DNA of 64,000 nt from Arthrobacter sp. (GTDB lineage: Bacteria; Actinomycetota; Actinomycetes; Actinomycetales; Micrococcaceae): positions 1 to 64,000 of the forward strand of contig JAPLAM010000100.1 in assembly GCA_026393275.1 (NCBI GenBank), written 5' to 3'. The translations under genes and the position numbers were made by a program. Each line of letters starts with the position of its first letter. Position 1 is the first letter of the stretch. Below, piece by piece: positions 57,989-64,000 of this stretch. The notes beneath the pieces are model-generated. The model made no database searches, had not been told where the DNA came from, and worked only from the letters and a program-made list of their open reading frames with translations.

Positions 57989-58561
57989 GTGAGCAAGAAA
58001 CCGGGACTGACAGTCCTCGCCGGTCCGACGGCTGTTGGCAAGGGCACCGTGTCCACCTACATCCGGGACAACTATCCCGAAGTCTGGCTTTCAGTGTCGG
58101 CCACCACCCGCCCGCCGCGGCCCGGTGAGATCGATGGGGTGCATTACTACTTCAAGTCCAAGGACGAGTTTGAATCCCTCGTGGCAGCAGGGGACTTCCT
58201 GGAATGGGCCGTCGTGCACGGGCAGAATACCTACGGGACCCTCAAGAGCACGGTAGATGCGGCCATCGCCGAGGGCCGCTCGGTGCTTCTGGAGATCGAC
58301 CTGCAGGGCGCACGCCAAGTAAAGCAGGCCCTTCCGGAGGCGCAATTCGTCTTTCTGGCCCCGCCCAGCTGGGAAGAATTAGTGCGCCGCTTGGTGGGCC
58401 GCGGCACGGAATCAGCCGAGGAACAGCAGCGACGACTGGAAACCGGTAAAGTAGAACTAGCCGCTGAACCGGAGTTCGATCACACCGTCATCAATGATGA
58501 CGTTCGTCGGGCAGCGGACGAACTTGTTTCACTCATGGGGCTGACCCCGCACCCGCACTAA
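57989..58561 (+). CDS. gmk: Guanylate kinase
   Basis: Kinase of 190 residues that converts GMP to GDP. The P-loop is [10 protein letters not shown], and [19 protein letters not shown] is the GMP-binding segment. GTG start after AAAGGA. It precedes rpoZ, the usual neighbour, and links nucleotide supply with RNA polymerase. Confidence 0.95.
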   Translation: MSKKPGLTVLAGPTAVGKGTVSTYIRDNYPEVWLSVSATTRPPRPGEIDGVHYYFKSKDEFESLVAAGDFLEWAVVHGQNTYGTLKSTVDAAIAEGRSVLLEIDLQGARQVKQALPEAQFVFLAPPSWEELVRRLVGRGTESAEEQQRRLETGKVELAAEPEFDHTVINDDVRRAADELVSLMGLTPHPH

Positions 58562-58583
58562 CCGCAGGGTCGGATCGGCCCGT

Positions 58584-58589
58584 TAGAAT
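58584..58589 (+). promoter_or_regulatory. -10-like element of rpoZ
   Basis: TAGAAT lies 11 bases before the GTG of rpoZ, leaving just room for the TTGGAG ribosome-binding site. No -35 is seen. Confidence 0.35.
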
Positions 58590-58600
58590 TTGGAGAATTC

Positions 58601-58864
58601 GTGTCCACGAACCTTGAAGGCATCATCAACCCGCCGATCGACGAGCTGCTGAAAGCTGCCGATTCGAAGTACGGACTGGTGATTTTCGGCGCCAAGCGCG
58701 CCCGGCAGATCAATGCCTACTACGCCCAGCTGCACGAGGGCCTGTTCGAGTACGTCGGCCCGCTGGTCGACACCAAGCTGAACGAAAAGTCGCTCTCGAT
58801 CGCGCTGCGCGAAATCAACGAAGGCAAGCTCGTTTCCACGCCGATTGAAGCCGCAGCAGAGTAA
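58601..58864 (+). CDS. rpoZ: RNA polymerase omega subunit
   Basis: Small RNA polymerase assembly subunit of 87 residues. [33 protein letters not shown] is diagnostic of the actinobacterial omega. The GTG start is preceded by TTGGAG. Confidence 0.95.
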   Translation: MSTNLEGIINPPIDELLKAADSKYGLVIFGAKRARQINAYYAQLHEGLFEYVGPLVDTKLNEKSLSIALREINEGKLVSTPIEAAAE

Positions 58865-58890
58865 CAACGCTGCTGCCTGACGGAGGTCAC

Positions 58891-60174
58891 GTGCGCATAG
58901 TCCTCGGAGTCGGGGGAGGGATTGCCGCCTACAAGGTGGCGTCGCTCCTCCGGCTTTTTACTGAAGCCGGCCATGACGTCACCGTCATCCCCACCGACGC
59001 CGCCACCCGGTTCGTCGGCGTGGCCACTTGGGAAGCCCTTTCCGGGCATCCGGTCAGCAACAGCGTCTTCGACGAGGTGCACACCGTCAACCATGTCCGG
59101 CTCGGCCACGAGGCGGAACTGATCGTCGTCGCCCCGGCCACGGCCGATCTGCTGGCCCGCGCCGCCACCGGCCAGGCCAACGACCTGCTCACCAACACGC
59201 TGCTGATGGCCGGCGGCCCGGTGCTGATGGCCCCGGCCATGCACACCGAAATGTGGCGCCACCCGGCAACCCAGGCCAACGTGGAAACCCTGCGCAGCCG
59301 GGGTATCACCGTGCTCGAGCCCGCCACGGGCCGGCTGACCGGGGCGGATTCCGGGCCTGGCCGGCTGCCCGAACCCGCGGCGATCTTCGCCTCCTCGCTG
59401 GCCCTCGCCGGCGCGCCCGCGGTCCCCAACTCGCCGGACCTGCCGGCGTCGGAGCCCGGGTCACCGGCAGCCTCCGGGGCCGGGCCGCTGGCCGGGCTCA
59501 CAGTCACCATCAGCGCCGGCGGCACCCGCGAACCCCTGGACCCGGTCCGGTTCCTGGGTAACCGGTCCTCCGGCAAGCAGGGCGTGGCGCTGGCCGTCGC
59601 CGCCCGTGCAGCAGGCGCCCGCGTCCGGCTGCTGGCAGCCCACATGGACGTCCCGGCACCCGACGGCGTCGAACTGGTGGAGGTCGAGACCGCCCTGGAA
59701 CTGCGCAAGGCCGCCCTGCACGCCGCCGCGGATTCCGACGTCATCATCATGGCCGCCGCCGTGGCGGACTTCCGTCCGGCCGACGTCTCCGGCACCAAGA
59801 TCAAGAAACGCGACGACGCCGCCGACCCCGTGATTTCGCTGGTCCGCAACCCGGACATCCTGCGTGAACTCGTCGAGGTCCGTGACGCCGCCTCCCGGAA
59901 CCAGCTGATCGTCGGGTTCGCGGCCGAGACCGGCGACGCCGACGGGGACGTCCTCGAATACGCCGCGGCCAAGCTGCGCCGCAAGGCCTGCGACCTGCTG
60001 GTGGTCAACCAAGTGGGGAAAGACCGGGTCTTCGGCCAGGACAGCAACGATGTAGTCATCCTTGCGCGGTCCGGCTCCGAACCCCAACAGGCGTCGGGTT
60101 CCAAGTCCGACGTCGCCGCCGCCGTGATTGATCGCATCAGCGCCGAGTTGAGCAGGCTTGTCCCGCCCGCCTGA
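58891..60174 (+). CDS. coaBC: Bifunctional phosphopantothenoylcysteine decarboxylase / phosphopantothenate-cysteine ligase
   Basis: Two-step coenzyme A enzyme of 427 residues. The N-terminal CoaC domain uses FMN: GVGGGIAAYKVASLLR, NHVRLGHEAELIVVAPATADLLA (catalytic His) and APAMHTEMW. After an Ala/Pro linker (about 170-200) the CoaB domain has TISAGGTREPLDPVRFLGNRSSGKQG and the KIKKRDD loop. GTG start after GGAGG. Confidence 0.95.
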   Translation: MRIVLGVGGGIAAYKVASLLRLFTEAGHDVTVIPTDAATRFVGVATWEALSGHPVSNSVFDEVHTVNHVRLGHEAELIVVAPATADLLARAATGQANDLLTNTLLMAGGPVLMAPAMHTEMWRHPATQANVETLRSRGITVLEPATGRLTGADSGPGRLPEPAAIFASSLALAGAPAVPNSPDLPASEPGSPAASGAGPLAGLTVTISAGGTREPLDPVRFLGNRSSGKQGVALAVAARAAGARVRLLAAHMDVPAPDGVELVEVETALELRKAALHAAADSDVIIMAAAVADFRPADVSGTKIKKRDDAADPVISLVRNPDILRELVEVRDAASRNQLIVGFAAETGDADGDVLEYAAAKLRRKACDLLVVNQVGKDRVFGQDSNDVVILARSGSEPQQASGSKSDVAAAVIDRISAELSRLVPPA

Positions 60175-60253
60175 GCGTTGCCGTAATTAATGTCTCCTTA
60201 GCAGGAGGACACACGCCGACGGACGTCCGTTTTCCAACCAGTAAGGTAGTTGA

Positions 60254-61489
60254 GTGACTTTACCGCTGCACATTCCAGACTTCCACGGGTCCACGCCCGC
60301 CGCTCTCCGGCTCTTCACGTCCGAGTCGGTGACCGAAGGGCACCCCGACAAGATCTGTGACCAGATCAGCGACTCGATCCTCGACGCCCTGCTGAGCAAG
60401 GACCCGGAGTCCCGCGTTGCCGTGGAGACCCTCGCCACCACCGGCCTGGTCCATGTGGCCGGTGAGGTCACCACGGACGCGTACGTCGAGATCCCGCAGA
60501 TTGTCCGGGAGACCATCCTCGGCATCGGCTACGACTCCTCCGCGAACGGCTTCGACGGGGCCCGCTGCGGCGTCTCCGTCTCCATCGGCCAGCAGTCCAA
60601 CGACATCGCCGGCGGCGTGTTCAACTCCCTCGAAGCCCGCGAGGGCCGCCAAGAAGACGATTACGACCTCCAGGGCGCCGGCGACCAGGGCCTGATGTTC
60701 GGCTACGCCAGCGACGAAACCCCGTCCTACATGCCGGTCCCCATCTGGCTCGCGCACCGGCTGTCCGAGCGCCTCACCGAGGTCCGCAAGTCCGGGCTGT
60801 TGGAGTACCTGCGGCCCGACGGCAAGACGCAGGTCACCGTGGGCTACGACGGCGACCGTCCGGTCTCGGTCGAGACCGTCGTGATCTCCAGCCAGCACGC
60901 CGAGGGCGCCAGCCTCGACCAGCTCCGCGCCGACCTCGCTGAACACGTCGTCAACCCGGTCATGGCCCTGTCCAACCTGGACACCTCCCGGTCCCGGAAC
61001 ATCCTCAACCCGGCCGGCGCCTTTGTCATCGGCGGCCCGGTGGGCGACGCCGGACTGACCGGCCGTAAGATCATCGTCGACACCTACGGCGGCATGGCCC
61101 GGCACGGCGGCGGCGCCTTCTCCGGCAAGGACCCGTCGAAGGTGGACCGCTCGGCCGCGTACGCGATGCGCTGGGTTGCCAAGAACGTGGTGGCTGCCGG
61201 GCTCGCGAAGCGCGCCGAAATCCAGATTGCCTACGCGATCGGCCAGGCCCGCCCGGTGGGCACCTACGTGGAGACCTTCGGCACCGAAACCGTCGACCCG
61301 GCCAGGATCAGCGCCGCGATCGCCGAGATCTTCGACCTGCGTCCCCGCGCCATCATCGACGCGCTGGACCTCAAACGCCCGATCTACGCCAAGACGGCCG
61401 CGCACGGCCACTTCGGCCGCGATGATCCGGACTTCACGTGGGAGCGCCTCGACCGGGTCGACGAGCTGAAGGCGTTCTTTAACGCCTGA
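60254..61489 (+). CDS. metK: S-adenosylmethionine synthetase
   Basis: Enzyme of 411 residues making SAM from methionine and [33 protein letters not shown] and [16 protein letters not shown] are the P-loop and metal sites. The GTG is preceded by AAGG. The 79-base gap before it is too short for a SAM riboswitch and has none that I can see. A textbook terminator follows. Confidence 0.97.
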   Translation: MTLPLHIPDFHGSTPAALRLFTSESVTEGHPDKICDQISDSILDALLSKDPESRVAVETLATTGLVHVAGEVTTDAYVEIPQIVRETILGIGYDSSANGFDGARCGVSVSIGQQSNDIAGGVFNSLEAREGRQEDDYDLQGAGDQGLMFGYASDETPSYMPVPIWLAHRLSERLTEVRKSGLLEYLRPDGKTQVTVGYDGDRPVSVETVVISSQHAEGASLDQLRADLAEHVVNPVMALSNLDTSRSRNILNPAGAFVIGGPVGDAGLTGRKIIVDTYGGMARHGGGAFSGKDPSKVDRSAAYAMRWVAKNVVAAGLAKRAEIQIAYAIGQARPVGTYVETFGTETVDPARISAAIAEIFDLRPRAIIDALDLKRPIYAKTAAHGHFGRDDPDFTWERLDRVDELKAFFNA

Positions 61490-61563
61490 TTCACGAGTGC
61501 GACCCACATCGGCGTTGCGTAAAACGTCACAGCCAATAAATGTCACTGGCATGTGATGTGCTG

Positions 61564-61597
61564 AAGCCAGGCCGCCATTCCGGCGGCCTGGCTTTTC
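61564..61597 (+). terminator. Strong terminator after metK
   Basis: AAGCCAGGCCGCC (61564-61576) pairs perfectly with GGCGGCCTGGCTT (61582-61594) over a 5-base loop, then TTCA. Confidence 0.9.
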
Positions 61598-61672
61598 AGT
61601 TCTGGGTTGTTGTTAGTTGTTGTTGGTTCTGGTTTGCCCTTGCCCGGCTGGTATTGAACGGAGGTAGCATCC

Positions 61673-63826
61673 ATGACGAACGTCCGTGGCGGCGCGGCAG
61701 CACCGGATGAGCCCTTCCAGCTCTCGCTGCTGCACGGGTTCCCGGCCTCGGCGGCTGCCGCCGGGCCGGCCCTGGCCGCCGACCTGCCCGTGGCCCGGGT
61801 GCTGCTGGAATCGTCCCTCCCGCACCTGGACCGGCCGTTCGACTACAGTGTTCCGGCGGAGCTTGATTCGGCCGCCCGGCCCGGCGTCCGGGTCAAAGTG
61901 AAGTTCAGCGGCCAGGAACTCGGCGGCTACCTGCTTGAACGCACGGCGGACTCCGATGCCGGCCACCCCCTGGTGCCGCTGTACAAAGTGGTGTCCCCGG
62001 TCCCGGTGCTCACGCCCGCCGTCGCCGAGCTGGCCGGGAGGGTCGCCGCCCGCTACGCCGGCACCGTCAGCGACGTCCTGCGGGTTGCCGTTCCGCCCCG
62101 GATGGCCAGACTGGAAAAGGACTTCGCACCCGGCGGACTGCTGGACGCCGCGCTCTTCGCCGCCGCCAACGAGGGTGCCGACACCCAGCCTGCGGCCCCG
62201 CCGTCCTGTTGGGTGGACTACCACAACGGTCCGTCGTTCCTGCAGCACCTCGCTGCCGGGGAATCGCCGCGCGCCGTACTCAGCGCCCTGCAGGGGTTCG
62301 GTGACCGCGGCTGGCCCCGGCTGGTTGCCGAGTCAGTCGCCGCGGTCCGCCGCTCCGGGCGCGGCGCCGTCGTCGTGGTGCCTGACTACCGCGACCTTGA
62401 CCGGGCCGAGGCGGCCCTCCTGGAGTTGCTTCCCGCCGGAGACGTCGCCAGGCTCACCGCCGACGACGGCCCGACCCCGCGGTACCGCAGTTTCCTCCGG
62501 GTGCTCAGCGGAGCGGCCGGCGTCGCAGTGGGCACCCGCTCCGCCGCCTACGCCCCGGTGCACAATCTGGGCCTCGTGGTCTGCTGGGATGACGGCGATG
62601 ACCTGCACATCGAGCAGCGGTCCCCGTACGCCCATGCCCGCGAAGTGCTCCTGCTCCGGGCGGCGCACGAAGGTGCCGCCTGCCTGTTCGCCGCGCACGC
62701 CCGCAGTACCGAGACGCAGCGGCTGGTGGAGTCGGGTTGGGCCAGCCCGGTCGAGGCGGGGCGCGCCGTGCTGCGCCGCACCGTGCCGCGGGTGCTCAAC
62801 ACCGCAGACAGTTTCGAGCAGGACCGCGACCCGCTGGCCCGGATTGCGCGGCTGCCCGGGGCCGCGTGGCGGGCGGCGAAAGAGGGCCTGGAACGCGGCC
62901 CCGTCCTCGTCCAGGTGGCGCGGGCCGGCTACGCGCCGTCGCTGGCTTGCGAACGCTGCCGCGAACCGGCCCGCTGCACCGCCTGCAACGGGCCGCTGGC
63001 CGTCTCCGGACCGGCCGGCAGCGCCGCGGTGCCCGTGTGCCGCTGGTGCTCGGTGGCCGCTCCCGGGTGGCGCTGCGTGCATTGCAACGGCGACCGGCTC
63101 CGCCGGGGTGCGACCGGGGCGCTGCGGACGGCCGAGGAGCTGGGCCGGGCGTTTCCGGGCAAGCCCGTCATCACATCGTCGGGCGACCGCGTCCTGGCCA
63201 CGGTTCCGGACGCGAAGGCTTTGGTTGTTGCCACCGTCGGGGCCGAGCCGGTCGCGGCCGGCGGCTATGCCGCTGCGCTGCTGCTCGACGGCGACTCGCT
63301 GCTGCGCCGGGAAAACCTGCGGGCGGGGGAGGATGCCGTGCGGCGCTGGCTCAACGCGGCCGCCCTGGTCCGTCCCGCGGCCGACGGCGGCCTCGTGGTG
63401 ATCACTGCCGAGGATACGGCCGGGGTCGGTGCCCTGCTGCGCTGGGACCCGTCGGGGTATGCCGGACGCGAACTCGCACTGCGGCAGGAGCTGTCACTGC
63501 CGCCGGCGGTCCGGATTGCGTCCCTGACCGGCGGCCGGACCGCCGTAGAACATTTCAGCCAGGCCGTCGAACGGGCGCTGGCGAAACAGGACATCGTGCT
63601 GCGGTCGGCCGGCCCTGCTCCGCTGCCGGGCGCGGGCGCGGCGAGCGCCGGGTCACCGGGTGCCGGCGAGCGGCGAGCCGGCGAAGACGTCCGGACCTTG
63701 CTGTTCATCCCGTACGCCCAGGCGACCGAGGCCACCAAAGCGATGCGCGCGGTGAAGGCAGCAGCAGCTGCCAGGCGCACCGACGACCCGGTCCAGCTGC
63801 GCCTCGACGGGGTCGACGTGCTGTAG
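61673..63826 (+). CDS. priA: Probable replication restart protein PriA (degenerate helicase)
   Basis: Protein of 717 residues. The N-terminal 3'-end-binding domain (ARVLLESSLPHLDRPFDYSVPAEL) is clear. The eight-cysteine zinc cluster (from about Cys426, CERC...CTAC...CRWC...CVHC) is intact. The helicase motifs are not: the expected Walker A is replaced by ALQGFGDRGWPRL and the DEEH box by WDDGDDLHIEQ, so ATPase activity is unlikely. This is normal for actinobacterial PriA. GGAGG precedes the ATG. A Nudix remnant follows at once. Confidence 0.92.
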   Translation: MTNVRGGAAAPDEPFQLSLLHGFPASAAAAGPALAADLPVARVLLESSLPHLDRPFDYSVPAELDSAARPGVRVKVKFSGQELGGYLLERTADSDAGHPLVPLYKVVSPVPVLTPAVAELAGRVAARYAGTVSDVLRVAVPPRMARLEKDFAPGGLLDAALFAAANEGADTQPAAPPSCWVDYHNGPSFLQHLAAGESPRAVLSALQGFGDRGWPRLVAESVAAVRRSGRGAVVVVPDYRDLDRAEAALLELLPAGDVARLTADDGPTPRYRSFLRVLSGAAGVAVGTRSAAYAPVHNLGLVVCWDDGDDLHIEQRSPYAHAREVLLLRAAHEGAACLFAAHARSTETQRLVESGWASPVEAGRAVLRRTVPRVLNTADSFEQDRDPLARIARLPGAAWRAAKEGLERGPVLVQVARAGYAPSLACERCREPARCTACNGPLAVSGPAGSAAVPVCRWCSVAAPGWRCVHCNGDRLRRGATGALRTAEELGRAFPGKPVITSSGDRVLATVPDAKALVVATVGAEPVAAGGYAAALLLDGDSLLRRENLRAGEDAVRRWLNAAALVRPAADGGLVVITAEDTAGVGALLRWDPSGYAGRELALRQELSLPPAVRIASLTGGRTAVEHFSQAVERALAKQDIVLRSAGPAPLPGAGAASAGSPGAGERRAGEDVRTLLFIPYAQATEATKAMRAVKAAAAARRTDDPVQLRLDGVDVL

Positions 63827-63845
63827 CGGGGCTGGTGTCGGGGGT

Positions 63846-64000
63846 CTCGTGCCGCCTGGCGGACGAGTGGAACCAGATGAGTCGCCGCGTGGGGGTGCAA
63901 TGCGGGAGTTGGCGGAAGAGACCGGCATTGACCTCCTTGTCGCTGGTGGCCCGGTTTGGTGCGCATCATCAGCTTCGATTTCGGGGATCAGGGAGGCATA
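63846..64000 (+). pseudogene. Damaged Nudix hydrolase fragment (5' end missing, apparent frameshift), runs off the window
   Basis: Just 19 bases after priA a frame reads LVPPGGRVEPDESPRGGAMR then ELAEETG, a perfect Nudix box (G-x5-E-x7-RE-U-xEE-x-GU). The 30 or so residues that precede the box in Nudix proteins have no room, because priA occupies that DNA. After GPVW the in-frame reading is unlike the family, while a shifted frame reads RIISFDFGDQGG, the expected next strand. So the gene appears to have lost its start and carries a frameshift near 63960. The 3' part lies beyond the window. Confidence 0.55.

Noticed and set aside
60175..60253. SAM riboswitch before metK
   Set aside because: The gap is 79 bases with only two tiny hairpins (around 60191 and 60219) and no SAM-aptamer pattern.
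61605..61632. TTGTTG-rich run as a -35 or regulatory repeat for priA
   Set aside because: No partner -10 at the right spacing; it is simple low-complexity DNA after a terminator.

Overview
High-GC actinobacterial chromosome, most like the Micrococcaceae (Arthrobacter / Pseudarthrobacter group). The evidence is the base composition, many GTG/TTG starts, ATGA/GTGA gene overlaps, and a gene order shared with other actinobacteria: thrS-HIT-pgsA, pdxT-yebC-ruvCAB-yajC-secDF-rel, rarA-rpsD-alaS-ruvX-mltG-aro-efp-nusB, pyrRBC-carAB-pyrF-mihF-gmk-rpoZ-coaBC-metK-priA. Nearly everything is core housekeeping. I see no prophage, insertion sequence, CRISPR array, rRNA or tRNA.

Layout. 0-4.4 kb: threonyl-tRNA synthetase, a HIT protein, a phosphatidylinositol-phosphate-synthase-type enzyme and a broken pdxS. 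4.6-9.4 kb: M3 peptidase (minus), CapA-like lipoprotein, alpha/beta hydrolase, a truncated P-loop gene remnant and a GNAT gene. 9.4-11.6 kb (minus): the MurT-GatD lipid II amidation pair. 11.7-21.6 kb: pdxT, yebC, ruvCAB, yajC-secDF and rel. 21.6-25 kb (minus): AbiEi-like protein, DUF349 protein and cyclophilin. 25-30 kb: hisS, rhodanese, aspS and GNAT. 30.4-33.2 kb: the most accessory-looking stretch (DUF222-HNH protein, an unknown protein, an acVLRF1-type peptidyl-tRNA hydrolase). 33.3-47 kb: rarA, rpsD, two small membrane proteins, alaS, ruvX, mltG, aroE-C-K-B, a TPR protein, efp and nusB. 47.1-48.4 kb (minus): PrsW-family protease. 48.5-57.5 kb: pyrimidine operon behind a PyrR-binding-loop-like leader. 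57.6-63.8 kb: mihF, gmk, rpoZ, coaBC, metK and priA. The last 150 bases hold a damaged Nudix fragment.

How the genes work together. Three tightly packed operons (aro, pyr, ruv/sec) give aromatic amino acid precursors, UMP, and branch migration plus protein export. Cell-wall functions recur (MurT-GatD, MltG). Translation and translation quality control recur too (four aminoacyl-tRNA synthetases, EF-P, S4, acVLRF1, Rel).

I found no convincing new multi-gene system. The most striking observations are small lesions and small DNA structures: an out-of-frame deletion of about 118 bp in pdxS beside an intact pdxT; a P-loop gene cut off inside its Walker A motif; a Nudix gene lacking its 5' end and apparently frameshifted; a 14-bp tandem duplication that shifts the end of ruvX; and two perfect 10-bp-arm inverted repeats, one over the start of the M3 peptidase and one between the cyclophilin gene and hisS. 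Several lesions together could mean real decay or assembly error; sequence alone cannot decide.
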